Source of the DNA: Paramoeba atlantica
Lineage: Eukaryota; Discosea
DNA length: 64,000 nt
Direction of reading: 5' to 3'
Assembly (NCBI GenBank): GCA_977017575.1
Contig: CDRNVI010000188.1
Location: 37,675 to 101,674, forward strand
The notes beneath the pieces are model-generated. The model worked only from the letters and a program-made list of their open reading frames with translations, ran no database searches and was not told where the DNA came from. Within the stretch, counting starts at the first letter, position 1. Every line of letters begins with the position of its first letter. Positions 18,737 to 31,800 of the stretch are shown in pieces. Position numbers and translations under genes: made by a program.

Positions 18737-21700
18737 TTACTTTGATGGTGCTGACAATATTAAAGTTTGAGAATGGTCAATCAAATGTCGAATACAATTA
18801 GTACATTTTTGAGAATCTTGAATTGCACTCAACGGATCTCCTCCAGGTGAACGCAGCAAATTTGGAGCAAAAACAATGGCAACATTTGGAGAATCCATTT
18901 TGTTTTCTTGTGAATTTTGAATTATTTTAATGAGAAGGAGAGAGAGGAAGTGGAATGCCATTTGGTTTTGTTCTGGGAGAGATAATAAGAGAAGTGTTTT
19001 CATTTTGGAGTGCCAGAGTTGGTAGTTTTCCTTGTAGAGTGCTGTCAAGCGGAAAATAGGAAAGAGAGAAATGAAAAGAAAAAAAGAATTAGAAGAATTA
19101 TTCAAAATCCTTTCCTTCAACAAGACCAAGAACACAATAATAAAAAAATGAAGAACAAAACAAACCATCAACTTGAAGAAACTTTGGATACAATTCATAC
19201 GTCAAAAGAGGTTCAGGGAGTTCACGAAGATATAATTTCAAACAACTCGCCAATGTGAATGAATCATATTGACTTAAATCAATACATTTATCTCCTGAAA
19301 ATAAGAAAGAATAAATTTAATTTCATTTCTTTTTCTTTAATTATGAATCAAATTAACCACAAGATAAAATCAACAAAGAAACAAAAAAAAAACCATCATC
19401 AAATCGATTTTTAAGTTCTTGGACATGTTGAGCAGAACCATTGACTCGGAAGATCCCTTCTAGTGTTGGTGCTATTGAGAGAAAAAAAAAAATTAACAAA
19501 TAGAAGAGAGAAAAAATAGAAGAGGGGCGAGAAAAAGATAAAAATTGACTCCTTTTGAACGAAGACATAAAAGAAAGAAACAAGAGAACAAATAAAGAGA
19601 ACAACAAAAAAGAGAGAAAGAAAACCTTCTGAACATAGCAAAGTAACAATAATAGATTCAAGAACAACAGGAAGATGAATATTATCGCCACTTCCCATCA
19701 TGTCTTCGAGCATTGATCCAAATACTTTTGGTTTTGGAGCTTTGTAATTCCGAACTCGATCTTTTTTGGGGAGAGAGAAGAAGAAGAGAGAAAGAGAGGA
19801 GAGAGGGGAGATTTAAGAAACAAAAAGAGGAGTGAGGGAAGGGAAAGAGAATTAGAAAAGAAAAAGAAAGTGAAAAAGAAAAAAAATGGAAAAAAAAATA
19901 CCTGGAAGATAAAATCTGGAGTTTTTAAAAGTCAAAGAATTCAAAATTTCAGAATAATTTTGAACATAAAAGAGTTTTTTCCAAAATTTTCTTTTGATAA
20001 AAGGCTGTTTTTTTATGAATTTTTAAAAATGAAAGAAAAAAAAGAGAGGAGGAAAAGAAAAGAGGAAAAAGAAGAAAGAAAAGAGAGGAAAACCCGAAAA
20101 GCGCGAAAGAGTATTTTCGTACTTGTTGTTGGATGTAAAATGTACAATTCTTGAATATTTTTCTTATATCTATAAAAAGAGAATGTTAAAAATAGAGGTT
20201 TTAAAAAGAAGAAAGAGAAGAAAGAAAAACAAACTTTCGACTAAAAAGACGATACATTGTTTTTAACGCAGAAAAATTTGGTCGATTATCTGAAGAAACT
20301 TCAGAATTACAAACAACAAATACAAACGGACCATTTACTAAAGGATCTTGAATTGAAAAAAAGTGAATAAAGTGAGAGAAAGGAAATGAGAGAAAAGAGA
20401 GAAAAGAAATGAGAAAAATGAGAGAAAAGAAAAAGAAAAATTCTTAAAAAGAAAAAAAAACCCAATTTATAAACAAAATAAAGAATCAACTTCGCCATAT
20501 CAATTCGATCTGCAGGAACCAAACTAGAGTTCTAAATTTAGCGCCGATTTCTTATTTTGCTCAAAACAGAGATGGAGAGAGAAAAAGAGAGGAGAAAAGA
20601 GAGAAGAGAGAGAGAGAGAAAGAGAGAGAAGAGAGAGAGAGAAAGAAAGAGAGAGAAATAAACCATCCAACAAGAACAATAATTTGTCTCCCTTTTGTAT
20701 CCCTTCCTAAGAAGAAGAAAAAGAGAAATGAGAAGATTGGATTCAATTTTGAATTAAAATAAAAGCGGTTTTTTTTAAGACATAAAATTTTATGGTTTTA
20801 TTTTTATTTTCATATTCCTTTTATTTTTTTATTATTTTTCTTTTTTTCTTTTTATTCTTTTATTCTTAAATTAATAATCAAAATCCCATAAAAAATAAAA
20901 AGAAAGAAAAAAAAACCACAAGAATAAAGAAAATGTAATTGTTCCAAATCATCAAAATTTTCTTCTTTGGCCAACTGAACCAATTCAGCATAACTTCCTC
21001 TATAAATAAATGATTTTCTTTTCAGAAAAAGAAGAAAAGAAGAGAGAAAAGAGAAAAGAGAGAAAAGAGGGAGAGAAAGGAGAGAGAAAGAGAGAGGAGA
21101 GAGAGAAGAGAAACCCGTCTCGAACAGCAGCAGAAGAACGATCTGAAATAGGAGAAGAAAAAGAAGAAATAGAAGAAGAAGAAGAAGGAGAGAGAGAAGA
21201 AGAAGAAGAAGGTAAAGAATTTCTCTTTACTAAATTTCCTATTTTTGTGATTCTCTTTCTCTTCTTTCTTTCTTCCAAATTTAACATCCCTCTTCCCTCT
21301 TCTTTCTCTCTCTCTCCTTCTTCTCTTTCTCTTCTCTCTTCATCATCATCTTCTTCTTCTTCTTTTTCTTCTTGAGAAGAGAGAACAACAGATGGAGGAG
21401 AAGAGAGAAAGAGAAGATGTTTTTCGAGAGCTCGATCAAATTCTCTTGATTTGACTATTATTGAACAAAAATATAAATAGAAGGAAAGAGAGAGAAGAGA
21501 GAAAGGAAAAGGAGAAAGAGAAAGAGATAGAATCAAAAGGAAAGAGAAAAAGGAAAGAGAAAAAGGAAAGAGAAAAAGGAAAGAGAAAAGAAAGAGAAAA
21601 GAAAGAAAGAAAATTACCTGTTGGAAGATGAGGAGTTGGAGGAGGCGGTTCTTGGCAGGAAGAAGAAGAAGACGATGAAGAAGAAGGAAGAGAAGAAGGA

Positions 21701-22413
21701 AGAGAAGGAAGAGAAGAAGGAAGAGAAGAAGGAAGAGAAGAAGGAGGAGAAGCAGGAGAGGAAGAGGAAGGAAGAGGAGGAGGAAGAGGAAGAGGAAGAG
21801 GAAGAGGAAGAGGAAGAGGGGGAGAAGAAAGAGGAGGAGGGAGTTGAGAAGAGAGAGGAGAAAGAGAGGAAGAAAGTGAGGAAGAAGAGGAAGAAGAAAG
21901 AGAAGAAGAAGAAAGAGAAGAAGAAGAAAGAGAAGAAAAAGAAAGAGAAGAAAAAACAAGAGCAGGAGACTCAACAGAGAGAGGAGCAGGAGAGAAAGGA
22001 GAGGGAGAAGAGAAAGGAGAAGGTGGGGGTGCAATACAATATGGAGAAGAGAGAGAAGAGGAAGAGAGAGAAGAAGAAGAAGAGAGAGAAGAAGGGAAAG
22101 GAGAAGAGAGAGAAGAAGAGAGAGAAGAAGGGAAAGAAGAAGAGTGAGAAGAAGAGAAAGAAGAAGAGTGAGAAGAAGACGATGAGGATGAATGAGACGA
22201 AGAAGAAAGAGTAGAAGAGGAGGGAGAAGAGAAAGGGAGAGAAGAAGGTCGTTCAGAAAGAAGAAGAACAGAAGAAGAAGAAAGAGAAGAAGAAGAGAGA
22301 GAAGAAGAAGAGAGAGGAAGAGAATGAGGTCTCTCAGAGAGAAGAAGAAGATCTTCTTCCTCTTTTGCGGTCAACTGTGGGGCGGAGTGAAGAGGTTCTG
22401 ATTCCTGTTCCAT
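18737..22413 (-). CDS. p50-type RhoGAP: Ser-rich region, Sec14/BCH domain, RhoGAP domain (12 exons)
   Basis: Exons (high to low): 22413-21618, 21454-21115, 20999-20917, 20706-20664, 20523-20462, 20346-20235, 20169-20094, 20004-19902, 19760-19626, 19471-19394, 19294-19166, 19041-18737. All phases close; 753 residues. The first 380 or so residues are Ser/Pro- then Glu-rich and disordered. Next is a CRAL-TRIO/BCH domain as in human ARHGAP1: GRDTKGRQIIVLVG, SSDNRPNFSALKTMYRLFSRK, YKKNIQELYILHPT. The RhoGAP domain follows: TLEGIFRVNGSA (arginine finger R), YLRELPEPLLTYELYP and NKMDSPNVAIVFAPNLLRS. It should switch off Rho/Rac GTPases, whose genes lie 12 kb away. Strand-specific pyrimidine introns are typical of the region. 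Confidence 0.88.
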
Positions 22414-22643
22414 TTTTTGGGGAGAGAAAAGAAGAGAAAGAGAACAGAAAGAGAAAGAGAAAGAGAAGAGAAGAGAGAAAGAGAACAGAAAAGAAAGAGA
22501 ACAGAAGAGAAAGAAAGAGAACAGAACAGAAAGAAAAAAAGCGAAAGCTCAGGATATTTCAAGGGTGAAATTGGACTGGAAACGATTTTTAAATACTCCA
22601 AAAATTTCTCGTTTTTTTGTTGGAAAATGTTTTGGGAAAGAGG
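22414..22643. promoter_or_regulatory. divergent spacer between RhoGAP and phosphatase genes
   Basis: 230 bases separate two outward-facing start codons. The left half is AGAGAAAGAACAG repeats (22430-22540); the right half is AT-rich. A shared promoter is expected from position; no specific element is recognised. Confidence 0.4.
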
Positions 22644-25471
22644 ATGTTGAAAGATTCTTTCTTTGATCAAAAAGAAAAGAGAGAGAAGAAGAAGAGAGAA
22701 GAAGAAGAGAAAGAAAAAGAACAAAACAACAACCCGCAAAAAATCCTCTCTCTCTTTTCTCTGGTGATCTTCCTCCTTTCTCTTTCTATTCTCATTTTCG
22801 TTTGTTGGTTTGAATTTCGAAAAGAGAGAAAGGAAAGAGAGAGAGAGTTCTTTCTTGTGAGTGATTTTCATTTTGATCCTTTGGCAAATCCTCAATTGTT
22901 TAATTCTTCTTCTTCTTGTCGAAATGAATCCATGGTTTTTTCTGATTATTCTTTTCTTCTCTTCTTTTCTTTCTTCTTCATTTCTTTCTTCTCTTCTTTT
23001 TCTTTTTTCTTTTTTCTTTTTTCTCTTTTTTCATACACCAAAAACAAATCCAAATTTACTTAAAACTATTTCTTTCACATCCAGTTTCAACTCAAACTAA
23101 AAGACATGACAAAAGAAGAAGTTGAAAGTCAAAAAAGAGGCGCAGAGATACAAACTTCTCTTCTCAGACGTCGGGAAATACAACAAGATTCTGGTTATTT
23201 TTTGTTGTCTGAATAGAAGAGAAAAGAAAAGAATTATCATTCAATAAAGAATATTAGAAAGAGAGAAGAAGAAGAAAAAAGAAAAAGAAGTTAAACATTC
23301 TTTTTAATTCTTGACATCAAAAAGGGATGTATGGTCGTTTTGGTTGCGATTCGCCACTCAGTCTTATTAATGCAACTTTACAGGTTTTAATTGAAAAGAG
23401 AAAGAGAACAAGAAAGAAAAAAAGAATTGACTAAAGACCACAACTAAAATTTAACACAATCAAATAAAGAATGAAAGAAATGATAAAGAAAGAAAGAAAT
23501 AAATCAAGAAATAAACCAAGAAATAAATAAAAAGAAATAAATAAAAAGAAATAAATAAAAGAAATAAATAAAAGAAAATAGGAAATGAAAAGAGTTTGTT
23601 CCACTCCAGATTGGATTTTTATTACTGGTGATTTAGCTGCTCATGGTCTCCCAGATCGTGCTCCTGCTCTACAAGTTTTTCTTTTCTTCTTTCCTCTCTC
23701 TCTTCTCTTCTTTCTTTCTCTCTTTCTTGAAGTTCGATTTTATTTAAAAAAAATAAATAGACAACAACAAAGATGATGAAAGAAACATTTCCTGATGTTC
23801 CTCTTTATTTTTGTTTTGGGAATAATGATGTTGCTGTCACCAATTCTCATATGGATTGTTCTTCTGAGTGGATTGAGTTTGCTTATGGTCTTTGGGAAGA
23901 GTTTTTCTTTTTCTTCTTTTTCTTCTTTTTCTTCCTTTTTCTTTTTTTCCTCTCTTCTTTTCTAATTCCCTTTTCTTCTTTTTTTCCAAAAGATATATTC
24001 CAAAGGACCAAAAAAAAACCTTTCTACAAATGGGGGCTTATCGAGTCAATATGTCTCATTCTTCTTCTTCTTCTTCTGAAACAAGAAATCCATTTCTTCG
24101 TCTCTTAGTTTTAAATACCATGTTTTATTCTGTCGTTTCAAATCATCATGATGGTTTTTTTTCTTTTTCTCTTCTCGTTCTCTTCCTCTCTTCCTCTCTT
24201 CCTCTCTTTCTCACTTTTTCCTCTCTTGTTTCTCACTGAACTGAAAATAGAAGAGGATCCATGTGGTCAATTTGAATGGATGGTAAATGAATTACAAGAA
24301 GCTCGAGCCGTTTCAGCCAAAATTTATTTAATGTCTCATCTTATGCCTGGTCTTGGGATTTCTTTTCTTTTCTCTTTTCTCTTCTCTTTTAAAAAGATCT
24401 TTCTTTTTACTCCTTCTAAAAATCAAAAAAGGAATGGATTCAAAGAGATTTATTCCTTATTGGAATCTTCAACATAACAACCGCTATTTTGGTTCTCTTT
24501 CACTCCTTCTTTCTTCTTTTCATTTTTCAAACAAAAGATTAATCTCAGTTTCCAAGATATCATTGAAGAGTATTCAGATGTGATTATTGGGCAATTATAT
24601 GGTCATGCCCACAACGACGAATTCCGTGTGTATGGAGAATCAGTTCCTGGTGAAGAACTGATCCGACAACAAAAACAACAACAGCAACGGCAACGACAAC
24701 GGGGACGACAACAACAGCAGAAAGAAGAACAAGAAAGAGTGAAAAGAAGCGAAAAAGAGGAGATTATGCAAGGATTAGTGAACCCTGCAATCTCTCCAAT
24801 TTATGGAAATAATCCTGCATTTCGTCTTACATATTATAATCCAGAAACATTCGCTATTTCAGGTCTCTACTTTTTCAAGTTTTCTTTTTTTAATTCTTTT
24901 TTTCTTTCTTTTTCATTTCCCTTTCTCTTTCCTTTCTCTTTCTCTTCACAAAAGGATCCTCCTTACTGAATTTACTCATTCAGATTATCGAATTCACTAC
25001 ATGGATCTCCTCGCATCCAATGAGCAAGAAACACCAATTTGGAATTTCCTTTACTCTTTTAATAGTTATCATGTCGGGGAACCAGATAAAGAGGGATTGT
25101 CTCTTTTGTACAAGAAGTTGTTTGAAAGTGAAAAAGATTTTGATACCTGGTATTCCTATCGGTACTCATTTTTCAATTTTTTTGTTTGATTTTAGATTTT
25201 CTCTTTCTCTTTTCTCAATCTTCTCTTTTTTCTTTTTAGAGGAGCTTTAGGAAATGTTGAGAATGGAATCCCAGAACCAGGTTCTCCTGGTTGGGCGTGT
25301 CTTCTTTGTGCTCTCTCTGCCAAAGATGAAGATTCATTTGAGAGTTGTATTGATGAAGAAGGAGTCACGACGGTCGAATGTTCTGAGGTGGCTCAGGAGA
25401 TTAGAGAGAAAATGAGTTTGTTCCACTCCACATCGAAAATCAACCATTCAAAATTGGATTTTGAATTTTGA
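22644..25471 (+). CDS. endopolyphosphatase / acid sphingomyelinase-like metallophosphatase (11 exons)
   Basis: Exons: 22644-22934, 23085-23193, 23325-23383, 23582-23674, 23761-23900, 23993-24153, 24251-24349, 24432-24491, 24557-24862, 24984-25161, 25240-25471. Phases close; 575 residues. After a charged K/E-rich cytoplasmic start, a single hydrophobic helix (about residues 33-57) predicts type II membrane topology, as in yeast Ppn1. Calcineurin-type metal motifs follow in order: VSDFHFDP, ITGDLAAH, CFGNNDV, LMSHLMPG, GQLYGHAHNDEF. GNND in place of GNHD, followed later by IPKDQKKTF, is the form I recall from fungal endopolyphosphatases. A Q/R-rich insert follows the last motif. Likely lumenal (vacuole or lysosome) hydrolase; polyphosphate against sphingomyelin or nucleotide substrate is undecided. 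Confidence 0.82.
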
Positions 25472-25807
25472 TCCTGACATTGGGAGGGAGGGAATTGCAA
25501 CGGCGATTCATAATTGAAAGAAATGGAGTTTTTTTGGTTTCATGGAAACAGACGAAGTTTTGTTGAGAAAGCCCCAAAAGAACCAACTCGGCTCACGCTC
25601 ACAATTATTAATTTAAACTTTTGAACCAAAAATAAATGATTTTTTTCATTCCAAAAAAAGAAAAACTCAAACTCGAAAAAATTCGGGCGTTTTTGCACGT
25701 CACTCAATTCTTTTTTTGTGGCATTGATTTTCTTTTTTTCAATATTTTTTACGGTTGAAAAAATATCACCGGTTTTTGTTTTTGTTTTTTGTTGGAAGAG
25801 AGAGAGC
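25472..25807. other. intergenic spacer, phosphatase to filamin
   Basis: AT-rich 336 bases with no gene. It holds the phosphatase 3' end and presumably the filamin promoter; a C/G-richer island at 25580-25610 is the only compositional break. Confidence 0.5.
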
Positions 25808-28800
25808 ATGGAGGGAGAAAAGAAAGAAAAGAAAGAGAGAAAGAAAAGAAACATGTCCAAAGTGGACATTGTTTTAGAAAAACCAGAGAAGAAGAAAGAT
25901 AGAAGAAAGAGTCATCGGGTTACAAAGGATGAAGTGGCGGATTATGAGGCTGGTCTTAAGGAGGAGGGGAAGAAAGAGAGGAGAGGAGGGTCGAAGAGAG
26001 AGGAGAAAGAGGAGAAGAAGAAGGGAGAGAAGAAGGTTGAAGAAAAGAAGGGAGAGGGGAAGAGAGAGAAGGAGGAGAAGAAAGAAAAGAGGGAAGAAAA
26101 GAGAGAAGAAAAGAAAGAGAAAGACGACGAAAAGAAGGGGGACAAGAAGGAGGACAAGAAGGAAGGGAAGAAGGGAGTGAAGAAAGAAGAGAAGAAAGAC
26201 GAAAAGAAGGAAGGGAAGAAGGAAGAAAAGAAAGAAGAAAAGAAAGAAAAAGAAGAAAACGAAAAGAAAGAAAAGAAAGAAGAAAAGAAAGAAGAAAAGA
26301 AAGAAGAAAAGAAGGAAGCAAAGAAGGAAGGAAAGAAAGAAGAAAAGAAAGAAGAAAAGAAGGAAACAAAGAAAGATCACAAGAGAGAAGAGAGAAGGGG
26401 AGAGGGAAAAGAGCAAGAGGTGAAAAAGGAAGTGAAAAAAGAGGAGAAGAAGGAAGAGAAGAAGGAAGAAAAAAAGAAAGAGAAGAAAGAAGAGAAGAAA
26501 GAAAAGACAGAGAAAAAGGAAGAGAAAAAGGAAGAGAAGAAAGAGGAAAAGAAAGAAGAAAAGAAAGTAGAAAAGAAAGTAGAAAAGAAAGAGGAAAAGA
26601 AAGAGGAAAAGAAAGAGGAAAAGGCAGAAGAAAAGAAAGAAGAAAAGAAAGAAGAAAAGAAAGAAGAAAGGATAGAATTTCCAAGAAGGAAATCAACACC
26701 ACGAAAGATGACTCCAAGAGGTTTTTTCTCTTTCTCTTTTCTCTCTCATTTCTCTTTCTCTTCTCTTTTTAACTCACCTTTTCCCTTGAAAATCTCTCTT
26801 CCCATCTCTTCTTTTCATTCTTTCTCTTCCTATCTCTCTCCCTTCTCTCTCTCTCTCTCTTTCCCCTCTCTCTTCTCTCTCTTCTTTCTCTTCACAGTTT
26901 CGATGAATCCTCCTTCTCCTACTGGTGCTGGAAAACAACCAGGTTTCCTTTTTCTTGATCTTTGTTGTTTTATTATTTGAGTTTGTTTGTTGCATTTTCG
27001 TTGTTTGTGTTTGTTGTTTGGTTTATTTGGCTTATTGTTTGGCTTATTGTTTGGTTTTGTTGTTTGGTTTTGTTGTTTGGTTTGTTGTTTGAGTTATTGT
27101 TTGGGTTATTGTTCGATTTGTTGTTTGGTTTATGATTTGGTTTATGATTTGGTTTGTTGTTTGGTTTATTGTGTTTGGGTGATTGTTTGGTTTGTTGTTT
27201 GGTTTATTGGTCAGTGTTGTTGTTTGGATTATTGTTCGGTGTGTTGTTTGGATTATTGTTCCATTTTGTTGTTTGGGTTGTTATTCGATTAGTTGTTCGA
27301 TTTGTTGTTTGGTTTATTGTTTGGTTTATGGTTTGGTTTGTTGATTGGCTTATTGTTCAGTTTATTGTTTGGATTGTGTTTGGTTTATTTTGTTTAATTT
27401 GTTTAATTTGTTGATTGCTCGTTTGGATCCTCATTATTATAACTCTATTTGGTTCTCTTGTTTGCCTTTATTTTTGTTGTCTGATTTTTTTTTTCAAAGC
27501 GAGGAGACCAGGATTTAATCGACCACAAACTAAAATTGAAGACATTGAGAAAGGGCTGACTGAACGACCTTGGGAGCGTGCACAAGTGAATACATTTCGA
27601 CTTTGGATTAATCATCAGGTTTTTTTTCGTTTTATGTTTGCTTGATATTGTCTGATTTCTTTTTTTTTTTGATTGTTTTTGGATCGTTAAGCAATTGTTT
27701 TAGTCATCTCTGTATAACTTGAACTTTTTTCATTTCAGTTAAAATCGAGTGGTTTTGAGGAAATTGAAGATGTTTTTACTGCATTTAAAACTGGAGTTGG
27801 TCTTCATCATCTTTTAGAATCTATTTCAGGTTCTTATTCTGACTTAAAAAAAGAAAGAACAAAGAATCGTAAAGATACACACTCGGTGATTTTGAGATCT
27901 TTGGTTAATTTACTTTTCTTTTTCAGGAAATGAACAGAATCTCAGAAAAATTCGCCTTAACCCTCGAGTCAAAATCCAAGAACTTGAAAACATTTCACTT
28001 TGTTTAGAATTTATGCGATCTGAGGGAATTCATTTGGTGAATATCGATTCTTCTGATATTTGGGAGGGACATGCAAAGGCTATTTTGGCATTAATTTGGC
28101 AATTAATTTTGCGATATCAAGTGCCAGGTCCAAAGAATTATTTTTTTTCAAAATCATTCAAATTTTCCCTTTTTCTGAACTTTTTGATTAAAGGGGAAGC
28201 TGATGGTGGTGACGCGGAGATCCGAACAAACATTTTGTCTTGGATTCAAGGGCGAGTGAAACCTTTTGGTCTTGAGGTTTTCTTTCTCTCCTTTTTTTTA
28301 ATAGAATAAACCATTCAGCAACACACCCCAAGCCAACCGAAGACCAAGAAAACAAGAAGAAATATAATTCGAAAATCAGAACTTTGAATCATATTCTTTT
28401 TCTCTTTTGAGATTTTTTCAATTCTCATTTTATTTTTTTTCATTTCAGGTGACCAATTTCACACAAGATTGGGCTGATGGAGATGCTTTTTCTGCTCTTG
28501 TTGCCTCAATTGACGCCTACTTTGATTATGAGTCTGCAATGGAGGTATTTGGCCAACCTTTTTTCTCTTTCGTGTTTCTCATTTTTATCATCCCTCTTTT
28601 CTCATTTTGATTTTTAGAGTGGAAAACCTGAGGAAATTATGGCTGAGACATTTGCTCATGCTGAGGTTTTTTTTTTTTAAATTTTCCCTTCCCCTCTTTT
28701 TTCTTTTTCTCTTCCTCTGACCTTTTCCAATTCAGGAAGAATTAGCAATCCCAGCCATTTTAAATCCTCAAGAAGTGACCCAAATCCAAGAAGAAAAATC

Positions 28801-31800
28801 AATTCAAACTTATGTTGCTGCTTTTTATGATTTATATTCAGAGGCAGAGAAAGTCCCACCAAGGGCGGATCTTCACTTTGAGCTGTCTGGGGAGGTTTCT
28901 TTTTTTCTTTTCTTTTTTTCATTTCTTTTTTCTTCTTTTCTTTTTTTCTTCAAACTCTGAGATTGACCATCATCAATGAGAGATGCCAAAAAGGTTTTTT
29001 CCTTTTTTTTCCCAAAAAATCAAAAATCTTCCAATCGGTGTTAAGAAAACTCTTGAATTTTGGTCCAAACTTTGTCAAAGTCCAATAGCTCAGTCGGAAG
29101 AGTGCCTGCTTAACACGCAGGAGGTACCCGGATCGAAACCGGGTTGGACTAATTTTTTGTCCATTTTTTTTTGGATTGCAAAGAAAAACAAAATGAAAAA
29201 AAGTAGAAATTGAAGATCACCCAAATTGATGGTTTTCTTTTTTGTTTCTAGGGACTCCAAAAGGCTGTAGTTGGTTCAAAAGCCCGTTTTTGTATTGATG
29301 TTCTTGATAATGGCACAGGTGGAGGTCCTGTTCCTGGTGCAGGTTTGGTTTTTTTCCACCTTTTTTTTTCCTCCCTCTTTTCTTTCTTTCATATTTCTCT
29401 CTTTAGGTGGCAGATTGGGACTGACAGTTGAAGGTCCCAAAGAGGAAGATGATATTGACATTATGTGCCGACCAAAAAATTCTCTTTCAAATTTTTATTA
29501 TATTCCAGTTTCGGCTGGTAATTCTTTTTTCTTTTCAACATTTTTCTTAATTGAATCAGTTTTTTTTTAATTCATTTTTATTTTTTAGGGCCACATCTTG
29601 TCGAAGTTTCTTATTGTCGTGTGACAATCATTGAACAAACTGTTGTTGCTGAATTCCCACCTTTCTCAATCGATGACTTTACCTTCCATGTAAGCTATAA
29701 AGGGGAAGAAAAAGAAGATGAAAAACCAAAGAAAGGGACTTCTCTTCTATTTGGTGTGAATTATGTTTCGAAATATGAAGAAGAAGAAGAGGAAGTTCTG
29801 GCTGCTGCAGCTGGAGAGTGGTTGAAAGAACAGATGAAGAATGGTCTGATTCGAGGGGAAGTTGAGAGTTCTGAGGGAGCTGGTTTGATATTTTTTTTCG
29901 AATTTTTTCAGTTTCAAAAGTGTTTTCTCTTCTCTGATCCCTCTTCTTTTATTTTCTTCTTTTTTAGGTCCAGTTAAAATGTACACAAATGGAGAAGGAA
30001 ATGGTTTTGAAGTTCCTGTATTGGCAAAAGAAGGTGGAAAATACGAATTCTTTCTTTTCTTTCAAGATGAAGAATTAGGAAAAGCAAGTATTGAAGTCGA
30101 AGAAGAAATTGTGGTTGAAGAAGAAAAAGAAGAAGAGGAGGTTGTTGAGGAGGAAAAAGAAGAGGAAGTGGTTGAAGAGGAGGTTGTTGTTGAAGAAGTG
30201 AAGGGGAGGGAGAGGGGGTTTACCGCTGTTGAGAGTACGATTACTGTTCACTTAACAGAAGGAGACAGGTTTTTTTCTTTCTTCCTCTTTGTTTGTTTCT
30301 ATTTTTTTCATATTTTCTATTTCAATTTTTTTTATTTTCAAAAATAGCTTTATGGAACATTTGGGTTTGACAAACACAAAGAAAATCCTGCCAATTGAAC
30401 ACAAAACAACTGGTTTTTTCTCTCCCCTTTTGTTTCTTTCTCGTTCCCCATTTTTCACCCTCCCTCTCACCACATTTTGTTCAATAGGAAAAGAATTATT
30501 TGGGATTATGATCAAAAGAATGGCACGAGTGAATGACTCTTATCATCGCAAAATGTTAGAGGATCATTGTAAAAATTATCGGTCATTTTTGCTCTTCCTC
30601 TCTTGAATAAGGAACAATATTATTTTTCTTATTCTCTACTAATCACCTTTTTTTCCTTTAGATTTTTTGTTGGAGCTGTTGAAGGAGAGCGGGTCACTCT
30701 CAGAATGACTGGTTTGTTTCTGTCTCCTTCTCATTGATGAATCATTTCTTTTTATTAAATCCTTCTCTCTTTTCTCTTAGATAGTGTCTGGGAACACAAA
30801 GAAAGTTATGTGCTTTATGCACCTCTCAATCAGAAAGTTCATTTTAATGTGGAATATCCGGTTACTGAATTTCTTGTGAATGAGAGGGTCAATATTATTA
30901 TTACCGCTCGAGATGAGGAGGGGGAGTTAATTGAAGATCATCATGTTTTTTTTTTTTTGGAAGTGTTTCGGAAGAGAGAAATTGAGGAAAACAGAGAGAA
31001 AAGGTCAGAAGGAAAAGGAGGATCAAGAATAAAAAGGTGGAATGAAAAGTTTATGCTGATTATCTTTTTTTCAAAACAGGGAGATTTAGATGGTTACTTA
31101 ACTGGGCCTCTTCAAAATGTTTTGAAATTACCTGCTGAAAAAGGGGCAAAGAAGGGGTTTGTACTTTTTTTCTTTTCTTTTTTGTTATTCAGAGTATTGG
31201 TTTCAGAACATCCTCTACAGATATTTTTTGATCAAGTTTCATACTGATATTGTTGGAGTGTGGCGTTCAATGGTTCGTTTCAATGGAGCAAATGTGCAGC
31301 CTCATTCTGCGAAACTGAAGGTTATTTTTTTCAAAAAATATGGATCAATCTTTTTTATTTGTTGTTTTTTTTTTGTTGACTCTCTTGTGTGTGTGTGAAA
31401 ATTTTAGGTTGTGAAAAAGAAGAACCGATTTGCTGCAAATGTAAAACAGGCAGGGAGTAAGGAGAATATCAAACATCTTACACAAAAAGTTTGTTTTTTT
31501 TTTCCTCTACTTTTTTCTCTCTCAGTTCCAAAATGTTTAACCTTTCCTTTTCTAGGAATTTGAAGAAAAACAAAGAAAAGCTGAAATAGCTGAAGATGAT
31601 GAATTTTGTGATATCGATCTTATTCCAGAACTGAAACAAAGTGGAAAGAAGAAGCTTTTAATTACAGGTATTTTCACACATTTTTTCTCCAAAAAGCAAA
31701 ACATGTGAAAATTGCTTTTTCTGTTTTCCATCATGTTGATTTTTTCCCTCAGTTATCAAAGGAAAAGAATTGATTCCCAAAAATCTTTCAACAAATACAA

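Noticed and set aside
21010-22214. Glu/Lys-rich plus-strand frames
   Set aside because: Antisense to the Ser-rich exons of the RhoGAP gene, whose splicing phases and domains fix the true strand.
25929-26717. Long open frames on both strands (Leu/Ser/Phe-rich antisense, Arg-rich +2)
   Set aside because: They are shadows of the Lys/Glu-rich first exon of the filamin-like gene; composition follows from GAA/AAG codons.
26987-27414. Open frames rich in Leu/Phe/Gly/Val/Cys that look like membrane protein
   Set aside because: Produced by the GTTTG minisatellite within a filamin intron; no start context or motif.
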